From: Fulvimarina manganoxydans
GTDB taxonomy: Bacteria; Pseudomonadota; Alphaproteobacteria; Rhizobiales; Rhizobiaceae
Direction of reading: 5' to 3'
NCBI RefSeq assembly: GCF_900176465.1
Contig: NZ_FWXR01000007.1
Span: forward strand, 62,001-126,000
DNA: 64,000 bases
The notes under the pieces are model-generated. The model saw only the letters and a program-made list of their open reading frames with translations. It was not told the DNA's origin and did no database searches. Below are positions 48,119-57,578 of this stretch, in pieces; positions within the stretch are counted from its first letter, which is position 1; each line of letters opens with the position of its first letter. Made by a program: the position numbers and the translations under genes.

Positions 48119-48646
48119 ATGACTAAGGACCTCGGCGCAGACAGTCGCGAGTCGGAACTTCCAGAGCTGGATTCATCGATGGAACGCGCTGGTCTCGACG
48201 ATTCGCTGTGTTTCGCGCTTTACCATGCGGCCAATGCGATCATTCGGGTCTACCGGCCCCTTCTTGCGAAATTCGATCTGACCTATCCGCAGTTCCTCGT
48301 TATGATGGTGCTGTGGGACCATGGTGCCTTGAGCGTGTCGGAGATTGCCGGGCGTCTCGATCTGGCGGCCAATGCAATCACGCCGCTGATCGATCGGCTC
48401 GAGGCGATCGGTTATGTCGAACGCGCTGCTCATGAGCGCGACAGGCGCGTTTCCGTGATTGGGCTAACCGACAAGGGAAGCGAGTTGGAGCGGGAGGCCT
48501 CGCTGATCCAACAAGCCGTTGGCTGCCGAATTCCCTTGGACGATCAGAAATTTCGACTCCTTCTTCAGGATCTGAAACTGATCGCCGACGATTTGTCGGA
48601 CAAGGGTATTCTCACGCCGCGTCGCTCGAAGCTGGCCTCTTCCTAA
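48119..48646 (+). CDS. MarR family transcriptional regulator
   Basis: A 175-residue winged-helix repressor. The DNA-binding domain spans about residues 60-125: LSVSEIAGRLDLAANAITPLIDRLEAIGYV, then the wing with ERDRRVSVIGLTDKG (both given in part). A C-terminal dimerisation helix follows. MarR proteins respond to phenolic or oxidant ligands and often control efflux pumps; an RND pump begins 670 bases downstream on the same strand. ATG 48119 is preceded by GCGGGA. Confidence 0.9.
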   Translation: MTKDLGADSRESELPELDSSMERAGLDDSLCFALYHAANAIIRVYRPLLAKFDLTYPQFLVMMVLWDHGALSVSEIAGRLDLAANAITPLIDRLEAIGYVERAAHERDRRVSVIGLTDKGSELEREASLIQQAVGCRIPLDDQKFRLLLQDLKLIADDLSDKGILTPRRSKLASS

Positions 48647-49314
48647 CCACCGTTTCTGGCTTGCGGACAATATGTCGCGCTGGAAGAATCGAGAGCCTAT
48701 CCGCTGGCTGCCTAACCAAGATGCAAGTTGATCAGCCGACAGCCGCGACGAATAGTCTGGATCTCTTGTTCGTCGTGACGTCGTAAGTGGCCGATCGACA
48801 TTCACGGCCTCACAGTCCTATTCGAATGACTAAGTGAGGGCCGCTTAGATCTCGCTAGCCATAGTTGCTTTCCTTAGCGAAGGACCCCGGCGCTGGCGCT
48901 CGATCATGTCGGATAGGAACACGGTCGGTGCGAAAGATATCTCTTTGATATTATGTGGCAGATGAACGGGAGATGGTCCCTCGTTGCCCTCGCCCGCGCG
49001 GGTTTTTCGCAGGAATTTTCCGCCCTCCGGTAGTCGATCCGCAAGATATGCGGATTGATCGTCGTAGAACAAGACCCGTGGGCGCGACGCCTCCATCCTT
49101 TGACCTTGCCTCTGTCGAGCCGATAAACGGCCTTAGCTTGCCTATCTCCGGGCAGGGTGAATAATCGTTGCATGGGTCCCTTCAGGCTTCCGAAGGCCGC
49201 GCTTGGAGTGTCCCGTGCCAGCGCAGCGCTTCGCTCTCCTGCGAAGTCGCAAAGCGAAAAGGCTGGACGAGATTTCTTCTTTCGGGATCCGTTCTCTGAC
49301 ACACTGGATGGACG
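48647..49314. other. Long intergenic region upstream of the RND efflux genes
   Basis: This 668-base stretch has no supported gene; the one long minus-strand frame overlapping its right half (48904-49887) is antisense to the adaptor. One hairpin-like inverted repeat ATCCGCA-AGATA-TGCGGAT at 49037-49055 might be a regulator site for the pump. The right end (from about 49180) is the likely 5' leader of the adaptor gene. Confidence 0.45.
49037..49055. promoter_or_regulatory. 7-5-7 inverted repeat upstream of the RND operon
   Basis: ATCCGCA-AGATA-TGCGGAT, flanked by GATC-like edges, lies 260 bases before the adaptor start. Its 5-base spacer equals that of the MarR-type repeat at 48043, but the arms differ. 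It could be an operator or only a hairpin. Confidence 0.3.
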
Positions 49315-50898
49315 ATGCAGGCTAGAGTGACGCAGCCGGGGCGGACCGCCGGACAATCGATCGGAGTGCGGCTGTCGACGGTGGCTGGCTTGTCCGTCAT
49401 CGCAGCGGCCTGTTTCTTCGCTCCCCTGGCCGCGTCGGCTCAGGAACAGAGCCGTGGTTCGAGCCAGGAGAATGCTTCGCCGAGCATCGATCTTCCGCTG
49501 ATCGGGGAGATCGACCTTCCATCCTGGCTCTCCTTTCTTGCGACCTCCGAGAGCAAGGGTGAAAAGGCGCAAGGCGGAGACGGGCAAGGCGCGAATGCGC
49601 AGGGCGGGAACGCTGGAAGCGGGCAGGGCGGCTCCGATCGCCCTCCAGCCGTCGTTGTGACGGCGGCAGAATTGCAGTCGGTCGGCGAGGAGTTCACCTT
49701 CATCGGTCGCATTCAGGCGATCGAAGAGGTGACGCTGCAGCCCCGCGTCAACGGCTTCATCGAACAAGTCTTTTTCCAGGGTGGCGAGCAGGTTTCGGTC
49801 GGCGAACAGTTGTTCAAGATCGAGGACGATCAGTATCAGGCCTCGCTTCAATCGGCACAGGCGCAGCTCGCCGGTGCGCAGGCCCAAAGGGCGGAAGCCG
49901 AGCGATCGCTCAAGCGTGCGCAGGAGCTCATCGATTCCGGCACGATTCCGCAGGCGCAGCTCGATCAGGCACAGGCGTCCTTCGAATCGGCTCGGGCGAG
50001 CGAGCTTCAGGCCGAAGCATCCGTGCGCCAGGCTCAGCTCAATCTAGACTACACCTCAATCGAAGCGCCGATCGATGGGGTGATCTCGGAGGCGATGATC
50101 ACCAAGGGCAATTTCGTCTCGGCCGCGAGCGGGACTCTCGCCGAGATCGTCCAACTCGATCCGATCTGGGGGAGCTTTCCGATCGGCGAGAACCGGCTCG
50201 CCACTTGGCGCCGGGTGCGGCCGGACGAAGCGATGCCGGAAGGCGAGACGACCGCGGTCGGCGGACAGGATGGCACCGCCGACCCCAATCCCCAAGCTGT
50301 CGTCGACAATTATCGTCTCTCGCTGCGCCTACCGAATTCCGAAGAATATCAGCCGGAAGGCGCTTTCGCCTTTGTCGGCAATACGGTTGATTCAACGACC
50401 GGCACCATCGAGGTGCGGATCCGTTTTCCAAACCCGGATGGAATTCTCTTGCCGAACGAAAACGTGACGCTGGTCGCCGAGGAGCGCGACCCACCGCGCC
50501 TGCCGGTCATCCCTCAGGCCGCGGTCCAGCTGAACCGTGATGGACGTTCGGTCTTCGTGCTCGACCAATCAAACAACACCGTACGGCGCCAGCCGATCGA
50601 GACTGGCAAGACCCTTCGCGGCGATGTCGCGGTCGTTTCCGGCTTGCAGGATGGCGATCTCGTCGTCGTCCAAGGCGTTCAGAACATCCAGGATGGCGCC
50701 AAGGTCACGCCGAGCTTTCAGAATAGCTCGCAGACTTCGCAGGGCCCATCGGCCACGAACGGCGCCGCCGCGGATGCGGAGGGATCGTCGCAAAGCCAAG
50801 GAAATGGCGGTCCAGCGAGCAGCGGTGATGCCGGAGGCGGCGCGGGCGATGGAAGGGGATCTGAGAGCCAAAGCTCTGGCGCGGAGAGCGGCCAGTGA
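49315..50898 (+). CDS. RND efflux periplasmic adaptor subunit (AcrA/MexA type)
   Basis: A 527-residue membrane-fusion protein. The signal peptide is near residues 20-43 (LSVIAAACFFAPLAASAQ). A Gly/Gln-rich linker (about 82-105, QGANAQGGNAGSGQGG) precedes the lipoyl half-motifs, the alpha-helical hairpin (about 175-245, AQAQRAEAERSLKRAQEL) and beta-barrel domains. The C-terminal 60 residues are Ser/Gly/Gln-rich and disordered. It is longer than E. coli AcrA (about 400) because of these two extensions. It overlaps the pump gene by 4 bases (GTGA). Confidence 0.92.
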   Translation: MQARVTQPGRTAGQSIGVRLSTVAGLSVIAAACFFAPLAASAQEQSRGSSQENASPSIDLPLIGEIDLPSWLSFLATSESKGEKAQGGDGQGANAQGGNAGSGQGGSDRPPAVVVTAAELQSVGEEFTFIGRIQAIEEVTLQPRVNGFIEQVFFQGGEQVSVGEQLFKIEDDQYQASLQSAQAQLAGAQAQRAEAERSLKRAQELIDSGTIPQAQLDQAQASFESARASELQAEASVRQAQLNLDYTSIEAPIDGVISEAMITKGNFVSAASGTLAEIVQLDPIWGSFPIGENRLATWRRVRPDEAMPEGETTAVGGQDGTADPNPQAVVDNYRLSLRLPNSEEYQPEGAFAFVGNTVDSTTGTIEVRIRFPNPDGILLPNENVTLVAEERDPPRLPVIPQAAVQLNRDGRSVFVLDQSNNTVRRQPIETGKTLRGDVAVVSGLQDGDLVVVQGVQNIQDGAKVTPSFQNSSQTSQGPSATNGAAADAEGSSQSQGNGGPASSGDAGGGAGDGRGSESQSSGAESGQ

Positions 50899-53800
50899 TC
50901 TCCGATCTCTTTATCGCACGACCGCGCCTTGCCTCCGTCATTTCCATCGTTCTGATCATCGGCGGTCTTCTGGCCATTTTCGTTCTGCCGATCAGCCAAT
51001 ATCCGAATGTCGCGCCGCCGACCGTCTCGGTGTCCGCCTCCTATCCCGGCTCTTCGGCCCAAGCGGTGGCTGATGCCGTCGCCGCGCCATTGGAAGAAGC
51101 GATCAACGGCGTCGAGAACATGATCTACATGTCCTCGACCTCGACCGATGCCGGCACCTATAACTTGTCCATCACCTTCGCGATTGGAACCGATCCCGAC
51201 ATCGCTCAGGTGAACGTCTCGAACCGAGTGCAGCTCGCGACCTCGCAGCTTCCCACCGATGTCGCGCGCCAGGGCGTTACGGTGCGCAGCCGGTCGCCAA
51301 ATTTCCTGTTGGCGCTCGCTTTCTACACCACCAATCCCGACGCCTTAAGCCCGATCGAGCTCGGCGCTTATGTTTCGACCAATGTGACGACTGCTCTGTC
51401 TCGTGTCGAGGGTGTCGGCAATGCCTCACCACTCGGTCCGGCGGATTACGCTATGCGCATCTGGACCGATCCCGACCGGATGGCGGCCTTGAACATCTCG
51501 CCGGATGAGGTGGTGGCTGCGATCCAGGCGTCGAACACGGTCGCCTCGATTGGACAAATCGGCGGTGCGCCGGCGCCGGAAGGTCAGGCGACGGTCTATA
51601 CGGTGACTTCAAAGGGCCGTTTCAGCGATGTCTCTGAATTTCAGAATGTCGTGGTGCGCGCCAGCCCGGATGGCGCCATCGTTCGCTTAAGCGACATCGC
51701 TCGTGTAGAACTCGGAGCGCAGAGCTATTCGGTCAATTCCTATTATGACGGCCAATATCCCTCGCAGCTCGTCCAGGTGAATCAATCGCCGGGCGCCAAC
51801 GCGCTTCAGACCGTAACGGCGGTCCAGGCCGAACTCGACCGGCTCTCCCAATCCTTTCCGCCGGGCCTCGAATATGCCGTCATCTACGACTCAACCGAAT
51901 ATGTGAATGCGACGATCGAGGAGATCATCTTTTCTCTTTTCCTCGTCGCGGCCATCGTCGTGATCGTGGTCTATGTCTTTTTGCAGGATTGGCGCGCAAC
52001 CCTGGTGCCAGCGATGGCGATTCCGGTCTCGCTCATCGGCACATTCATCTTTCTTCTTGCCTTCGGCTTCTCGATCAATGTGATCACGCTCCTCGCCTTG
52101 ATCCTGGCGATCGGACTGGTGGTGGACGATGCGATCCTCGTCGTCGAAAATTGTCAGCGCGTGATGGTCGAGCGAAGCCTCGATGCCCCGGAGGCTTCCC
52201 GTCAGGCCATGCGCGAGGTCACGGGTCCGATCATCTCGACCACGCTTGTGCTCTTGGCGGTATTCCTGCCGACGACCTTTCTGCCGGGATTGTCGGGCCA
52301 GCTCTATCGTCAATTCGGCGTGACACTCTCGATCTCCCTGCTCTTGTCTTCGCTGGTCGCCCTGACCCTCACTCCGGCTCTGGCTGCCATATTTCTCAAG
52401 CCGCCGCGTCAAAGCTGGCTGCCCTTGCGCCTCTTCTCGAAAGGGCTGGAGAAAACCTCGTCAGGCTATTCCCGCGTGGTCGGCTTCCTCGTTCGCCGTG
52501 TGCTGGTCGCGCTGGTCATTCTAGCCGCCGGCGCGGTGATCGCTGCCTTCTCCTTCACGAGCCTGCCCCAGAGCCTCATTCCCGATGAAGACCAGGGTGC
52601 AATTCTCTTCGACGTCTCCTTGCCCAATGCCGCTTCTCTTCAGCGAACTGACGAGGTGATGGAGCAGATTGCCAAGATTATCGATACGACGGACGGGGTT
52701 GAGGCTTACACGACGGCCGCGGGCTTCAGCCTGCTTCAGTCCGCTCAGCGGCCCTCCGCCGGCGTCGGCATTATCGGTCTCAAGGTGTGGGGCGAGAGAC
52801 GGGATCTGTTCACCATCCTCGGGGAGTTGACCGGCCGGTTCTCGCAAATTCCCGGGGCGACCGTGGCGGCTTTCCCGCCGCCGCCCATTCCCGGCCTCGG
52901 CTCCGTCGGCGGCTTCAGCTTCCAGATTCTCGCCCAGCAGAGCCAGGATCCTCAGGAGATGGCGCAAGTCGCCCGAGCCTTTGTCGCGGCGGCCAATGAA
53001 CGACCCGAAATTTCGGGAGCACGCACCACCTTCTCGGCGGATGTGCCCCGTCTCTTTCTGGAGATCGATCGCGACCGAGCCGAAACACTCGGACTGACGA
53101 CATCTTCGATCTATGACGCCATTGGTTCGACCCTCGGACAGGTCTTCGTCAATCAGTTCAACTATCAAGGCCGCGTCTATCAGGTTCGCCTTCAGGCCGA
53201 AGCTGCGCAGCGGGCCACCGAAGACGATATTCTCAACATCTACGCCCAGAACCGACAAGGGCAGATGGTGCCGATCCGAACCGTTGTGACCGTGCGTACC
53301 GAGTTCGGACCCTATGCGATACCGCGATTCAACCTTTATCTCGCGGCGGAATTGTCGGGGAATCCCGCCCAGGGCTATTCGTCTGGCGCGGCGTTGAGCG
53401 CGCTTCAAGAGGTTGCGTCCCAGACCCTGCCAGACGGCTATTCCTACCAGTTTTCCGGCACGTCCTATCAGGAGCAGCAAGCCGGAGACGTCACCTATAT
53501 CGCCTTCGCCCTGGCCTTCGTCTTCGCCTATCTCTTCCTGGTTGGCCAATATGAAAGCTGGCTTCTGCCACTCGCCGTTATGTTCTCGCTGATGATTGCG
53601 GCGGCGGGTGCTGCCGGCACGCTCTATCTGTTCGGCTACACGTCGAACATCTATTCCCAGATCGGCATCGTCATGCTGATCGGCCTTGCCTCGAAAAACG
53701 CCATTCTCATCGTTGAATTCGCCCGCGATCGGCATGACGAAGGCGCTTCGATCACCGAGGCTGCGATCACCGGCTCCCGCCAGCGTCTTCGCGCGGTGCT

Positions 53801-54158
53801 GATGACGGCGATCGCGTTCATCCTCGGCATCGTACCTCTAGCTCTGGCGACAGGGGCGGGTGCGGCGGCTCGAAACGCGATCGGTATGACCTCGATCGGC
53901 GGAATGCTGGCGGCGACGCTGATCGGCATCTTCATCGTGCCGGCCCTTTACGCCTTGGTGCAGCGTCTGGCCGAGGGCAAGAAGGGCAAGCTCTGGGGCC
54001 AGGAGGATGACGGCGACGGTCCGGGCCGTGAGCGCGCCAAGACGGGGATGGGCTTCCCATGGGCGCGCGCCAGAAAAGAGTCGAATAAAACCAGCGGGGG
54101 CGAAGCCGACGATCGTGCTGCCGCCGATAAGGGGCCGGATCCCGAACCTGCACGATAG
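50895..54158 (+). CDS. RND efflux pump inner-membrane transporter, HAE1 family
   Basis: A 1087-residue RND pump. It has the 12-helix, two-large-periplasmic-loop layout with N-terminal ISDLFIARPRLASVISIVLIIGG and the ISQYPNVAPPTVSVSASYPGS segment. Proton-relay residues are visible as the Asp pair in LAIGLVVDDAILVVEN and the Lys in GLASKNAILIVEF. Asymmetric tripartite export of hydrophobic drugs or solvents is the family role. The charged C-terminal tail (about 55 residues, Lys/Glu-rich) is longer than usual. No outer-membrane factor is in the window; the pump may use a remote TolC. Confidence 0.95.
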   Translation: MISDLFIARPRLASVISIVLIIGGLLAIFVLPISQYPNVAPPTVSVSASYPGSSAQAVADAVAAPLEEAINGVENMIYMSSTSTDAGTYNLSITFAIGTDPDIAQVNVSNRVQLATSQLPTDVARQGVTVRSRSPNFLLALAFYTTNPDALSPIELGAYVSTNVTTALSRVEGVGNASPLGPADYAMRIWTDPDRMAALNISPDEVVAAIQASNTVASIGQIGGAPAPEGQATVYTVTSKGRFSDVSEFQNVVVRASPDGAIVRLSDIARVELGAQSYSVNSYYDGQYPSQLVQVNQSPGANALQTVTAVQAELDRLSQSFPPGLEYAVIYDSTEYVNATIEEIIFSLFLVAAIVVIVVYVFLQDWRATLVPAMAIPVSLIGTFIFLLAFGFSINVITLLALILAIGLVVDDAILVVENCQRVMVERSLDAPEASRQAMREVTGPIISTTLVLLAVFLPTTFLPGLSGQLYRQFGVTLSISLLLSSLVALTLTPALAAIFLKPPRQSWLPLRLFSKGLEKTSSGYSRVVGFLVRRVLVALVILAAGAVIAAFSFTSLPQSLIPDEDQGAILFDVSLPNAASLQRTDEVMEQIAKIIDTTDGVEAYTTAAGFSLLQSAQRPSAGVGIIGLKVWGERRDLFTILGELTGRFSQIPGATVAAFPPPPIPGLGSVGGFSFQILAQQSQDPQEMAQVARAFVAAANERPEISGARTTFSADVPRLFLEIDRDRAETLGLTTSSIYDAIGSTLGQVFVNQFNYQGRVYQVRLQAEAAQRATEDDILNIYAQNRQGQMVPIRTVVTVRTEFGPYAIPRFNLYLAAELSGNPAQGYSSGAALSALQEVASQTLPDGYSYQFSGTSYQEQQAGDVTYIAFALAFVFAYLFLVGQYESWLLPLAVMFSLMIAAAGAAGTLYLFGYTSNIYSQIGIVMLIGLASKNAILIVEFARDRHDEGASITEAAITGSRQRLRAVLMTAIAFILGIVPLALATGAGAAARNAIGMTSIGGMLAATLIGIFIVPALYALVQRLAEGKKGKLWGQEDDGDGPGRERAKTGMGFPWARARKESNKTSGGEADDRAAADKGPDPEPAR

Positions 54159-54536
54159 GTCTCTCTTTTCGCTATATGCTCTTGCATCCCGGATGACCGA
54201 AACTCATTCGGGATGGTTCTATTCGGGGATCGATCTCTCCGCGGCCGCTTGAAAGGGTGCAGGCGCTTCTTCCAAGGCGGCGTCAAACCATGGACGGCAG
54301 TAAGCACGAGTGTCACCCAGTCTACGAAGGGCCTGTGTTGGTCCTTGCCAGCGATGGGAACCGTTACTGGGATTAAAGGCAAATGCGTGGGAGCGTCGCG
54401 ACGGCGCTAGAGCCAGCGGCGATCTCGTCACCACATATGACATCGGGCGATGATGGCTCATCGCCCGATGCAAACAGCACAGACATGGTGACGGCTATGC
54501 GCTACGCTTTTTTATCGGCCGGCGAGAGGCGGTCGA
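54159..54536. other. Convergent intergenic region with a 13-bp hairpin
   Basis: No gene is supported between the RND pump and the FNT channel, whose stops point at each other. The main feature is a perfect inverted repeat at 54441-54470. Confidence 0.5.
54441..54470. terminator. Perfect 13-bp hairpin between convergent genes
   Basis: CATCGGGCGATGA / TCATCGCCCGATG with loop TGGC. It has no T-tract but is the strongest stem in the region and lies 66 bases from the FNT stop. Confidence 0.55.
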
Positions 54537-55499
54537 TCAACTCGCCTCATTCGAGCGTCGACCGAACACCCAATCCTTCAAGCTCATCCGCTCGCCATAG
54601 CGCTCGAACATCAACGAATCCTTGTGCTCAGCAAATTGCGCGTAGTTGAGGACCGCGACGAAGGTGACCCCACCGATCGTATTGCCGAGAAGGACTGGCA
54701 GAACGAATTGTGGGAACAGCGGGAGGAAAGGAACATCCGTGCGGAAGGACAGATAGAACACTTCAACCGACGAGGTGACGACGTGGTAGAATCCGCAGAC
54801 CGCGAGAAAATACATCAGGATATAGACGATGGCGATTTTCGAGATCGTATCGCGCGAGGCATGAATAAGCCAGACCATGGCAGCGACGATCCATCCGGCG
54901 ATGACGGCTTTGGAGAAAAGCGTGTACCATCCCGTCTCGTAAGCGTGGCGGCCGATCTCGATTCCCTTCGCGACGCGTTCGGGATCAAGGACATCGAAAT
55001 AGGCGACGAGAGCCGCAACGCCGAGCGCGCCGACGAGATTGGCGACGAGAACGACGCCCCAAAGCCGCAAGAGATTGACGATGCTTGCAAGCTTGGTGAG
55101 GACCAGGACGACGGGGGTGAGGGTGTTTTCGGTGAAGAGCTGATATCGGCCGAGAACGATGATGAGGAAGCCGACGGGGTAGAGCAGGTTCCCGAGAAGT
55201 CCTGGCTCGGCCTCGCCGGACGCTTCGGTGAAGATGACACGGGCTAGGAAGGTCAGTCCGATCGCGCCGCCGGCGCCGAGCCCACTCCAGAAGAGATAGC
55301 GGTTGGTGACGTGGAGCTCGTGATCGGCGGATGACAGGACCCGGGCGAAGACTTCCTCGAAGGAGAAATAATCGGCCAGCGTCTCACCCTTGTCCGGCGC
55401 ATTTTCCAGTTCGTCATCCGGATCGCTTCGGCGCATCGCCTCTTCTTTTTCGCTCTGGCGATTTTCCTTGCGGACGATGTCATCTTCCGGTCTGTCCAT
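54537..55499 (-). CDS. Formate/nitrite transporter (FNT) family channel
   Basis: A 320-residue FNT-family protein of the YfdC type. After a charged 50-residue N-terminus there are six hydrophobic helices, with NLVGALGVAALVAYF and the GNTIGGVTFVAVLNYAQ segment in the last helix pair. FNT channels pass formate, nitrite, lactate or hydrosulfide. ATG 55499 has GGAG 6 bases upstream; ATG 55523 in frame is possible. No formate lyase or nitrite reductase is adjacent; the YdeP-type oxidoreductase is 32 kb away. Confidence 0.85.
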   Translation of the reverse strand: MDRPEDDIVRKENRQSEKEEAMRRSDPDDELENAPDKGETLADYFSFEEVFARVLSSADHELHVTNRYLFWSGLGAGGAIGLTFLARVIFTEASGEAEPGLLGNLLYPVGFLIIVLGRYQLFTENTLTPVVLVLTKLASIVNLLRLWGVVLVANLVGALGVAALVAYFDVLDPERVAKGIEIGRHAYETGWYTLFSKAVIAGWIVAAMVWLIHASRDTISKIAIVYILMYFLAVCGFYHVVTSSVEVFYLSFRTDVPFLPLFPQFVLPVLLGNTIGGVTFVAVLNYAQFAEHKDSLMFERYGERMSLKDWVFGRRSNEAS

Positions 55500-55881
55500 A
55501 AGCACTCCGTCCCGCTGCGGCATCCAACGATGATCGCCGATGCCAAATGTTGATCTTTCGAAATTAGAGCTTGCACTGATGAAGTCGGCACGATGCCGAG
55601 AGTTTGATCATGTCGGGACAGAACGGGATTGCGGGTAGTCGTAGTGCAGAACCGCACCGATTGGAGGGCTTCCATGGCGGACGAAATGAACTGCAAGCCC
55701 CGTCACAACGTCAAACCGCCGGCCCGCTTCGCGTCTTCTTGTCGAGGTCGACTCTCGACGCCGGTTCGCCGTCGAATTTCGCTACCCCATGTCAGGAACG
55801 AGCCGATGACGGACCTGTGAAAGGTGCGGTTATACAATGCTTTAACCATCTCATGGCAGGCTCCGGCCCAAGGAGACCCCT
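55500..55881. other. Divergent intergenic region upstream of ftsB
   Basis: About 380 bases lie between the FNT start and ftsB. A small plus-strand frame (55629-55820, 63 residues) has no recognisable domain or ribosome-binding site. In many Hyphomicrobiales eno precedes ftsB; here it does not. No strong hairpin was seen. Confidence 0.4.
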
Positions 55882-56190
55882 ATGCGGACCATTCAGAAAC
55901 GACGGACACGGCTCGGACGATTGATCGTTCCGACGATCACCGCGATCATTCTGGCCTATTTCACCGTCCATGCGCAGACGGGGGGCTATGGCCTTTTGGC
56001 TAAGGAGCAGCTCGAGCGGCGGATCGCCGTGCGGACAGCGGCGCTCAACGAGTTGAAGGGCGAGCGTGAGCGCTTGGAGCGCCGGGTCGGAATGCTGCAC
56101 GACGGAACGCTGGAGCGCGACATGATCGACGAACAGGCGCGCCGCGCTCTGAACGTCGTGACGGCAGACGAGATCGTGATCCTCAACTGA
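55882..56190 (+). CDS. ftsB: Septum formation initiator FtsB
   Basis: A 102-residue DivIC/FtsB-family protein: an N-terminal transmembrane helix (about 12-30) and a coiled coil (about 40-78) followed by a conserved C-terminal patch. With FtsL and FtsQ it activates the divisome for septal wall synthesis. The AAGGAG site 6 bases before ATG 55882 supports the start. The next gene is pdhA, the standard order in the order Hyphomicrobiales. Confidence 0.88.
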   Translation: MRTIQKRRTRLGRLIVPTITAIILAYFTVHAQTGGYGLLAKEQLERRIAVRTAALNELKGERERLERRVGMLHDGTLERDMIDEQARRALNVVTADEIVILN

Positions 56191-56450
56191 TTGCTTTGAT
56201 CATTCGTTTGGATTGCTTCCGCGCAAAATGCTCTAAGTATGGGGTCAAATGGCGATGAGGAGCGCCGTGCTGATTTCAGCGCGAACAATCGAGTTTTGCC
56301 AAGCTTCAACCGAAATTGCGTTAAAGATTGTGCAGTTGCGTTGTTGAACTGAAATCAGGTTAAAGTGCCTCGAGCGCTTGAAGGGCTTGGGTTCCTGCGC
56401 TACTCATCAGCTGACAAACAATCGAAACCTTCGTTCAGCTGGGAGGAACC
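56191..56450. promoter_or_regulatory. Leader and probable promoter region of the pdh operon
   Basis: This 260-base non-coding stretch is less GC-rich than its surroundings and ends in a strong GGGAGG ribosome-binding site before pdhA. I cannot assign -35/-10 boxes with confidence. It probably carries the operon promoter. Confidence 0.35.
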
Positions 56451-57560
56451 ATGGCGGGTCGGCAAAGCAGCGCCTCCGGCGGTTCGGCAAAATCCAAACG
56501 GTCGAAAACCGTCGATACCGAATCCGGCAAGGAGATCGTCCGCACCCTCGAAGAGTTCTCGGCGCCCAAGCCTGCGGATTTTTCGAATGACGATGAGCTT
56601 AGAGCCTATCGGGACATGCTCCTGATTCGCCGCTTTGAGGAGAAGGCCGGCCAGCTTTATGGCATGGGCTTCATCGGCGGCTTCTGCCATCTCTACATAG
56701 GCCAGGAAGCCGTTGTCGTCGGTATGCAGATGGCGATGAAGGACGGTGATCAGGTGATCACCGGTTACCGCGATCACGGCCACATGCTCGCCACGGGCAT
56801 GGAGGCGCGGGGCGTCATGGCCGAGCTGACGGGTCGCCGTTCGGGCTACTCGAAAGGCAAGGGCGGCTCGATGCACATGTTCTCCAAGGAGAAGAAATTC
56901 TACGGAGGTCACGGCATCGTCGGCGCGCAGGTGCCGATCGGAACCGGTCTTGCCTTCGCCAATCGCTACAACGATCAGGACTCGGTCGCCATCACCTATT
57001 TCGGCGATGGCGCGGCCAATCAGGGTCAGGTCTATGAGAGCTTCAACATGGCCTCGTTGTGGAAGCTCCCGGTCATCTACGTGATCGAGAACAACCGATA
57101 TGCGATGGGCACGTCTGTCGCCCGCGCGTCGGCGGAGACCGATTTCTCCCATCGCGGATTGTCCTTCAAGATCCCGGGCATTCAGATCGACGGTATGGAT
57201 GTGCGCGCCGTGAAGGCGGCCGGCGACATGGCGGCAGAGCATTGCCGCTCGGGCGAGGGGCCGATCATTCTCGAAATGATGACCTATCGCTATCGCGGCC
57301 ACTCCATGTCCGACCCCGCGAAATACCGGACCCGCGACGAAGTGCAGAAGATGCGCTCGGAATCCGATCCGATCGAGCAGGTCAAGAAGCGGCTCCTCGA
57401 AAATCATGGGATGTCCGAAGACGAGGTCAAGGAGATCGACAAGGAGGTCCGCGAGATCGTCGCCGACTCCGCCGATTTCGCTCAGAACGATCCCGAGCCG
57501 GATCCCTCCGAGCTCTGGACGGACATTTATGCGGACGAGATTCCGCAGGTCGCAGAATAA
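56451..57560 (+). CDS. pdhA: Pyruvate dehydrogenase E1 alpha subunit
   Basis: A 369-residue E1 alpha subunit of the pyruvate dehydrogenase complex, which decarboxylates pyruvate with thiamine diphosphate. The TPP motif GDGAANQGQVYESFNMA begins at residue 185 and the phosphorylation-loop region YRYRGHSMSDPAKYR is present. The N-terminal 45 residues are an extra, Ser/Lys-rich extension typical of the alphaproteobacterial enzyme. ATG 56451 has GGGAGG 6 bases upstream. pdhB follows after 18 bases. Confidence 0.97.
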   Translation: MAGRQSSASGGSAKSKRSKTVDTESGKEIVRTLEEFSAPKPADFSNDDELRAYRDMLLIRRFEEKAGQLYGMGFIGGFCHLYIGQEAVVVGMQMAMKDGDQVITGYRDHGHMLATGMEARGVMAELTGRRSGYSKGKGGSMHMFSKEKKFYGGHGIVGAQVPIGTGLAFANRYNDQDSVAITYFGDGAANQGQVYESFNMASLWKLPVIYVIENNRYAMGTSVARASAETDFSHRGLSFKIPGIQIDGMDVRAVKAAGDMAAEHCRSGEGPIILEMMTYRYRGHSMSDPAKYRTRDEVQKMRSESDPIEQVKKRLLENHGMSEDEVKEIDKEVREIVADSADFAQNDPEPDPSELWTDIYADEIPQVAE

Positions 57561-57578
57561 TTAAGGGGAGGGGCGGAC

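Noticed and set aside
48904-49887. 327-residue minus-strand frame upstream of and over the RND adaptor
   Set aside because: Its right half is antisense to the adaptor's signal peptide and linker; the left half lacks coding character.
55629-55820. 63-residue plus-strand frame upstream of ftsB
   Set aside because: No ribosome-binding site, no domain and no coding bias; likely non-coding.
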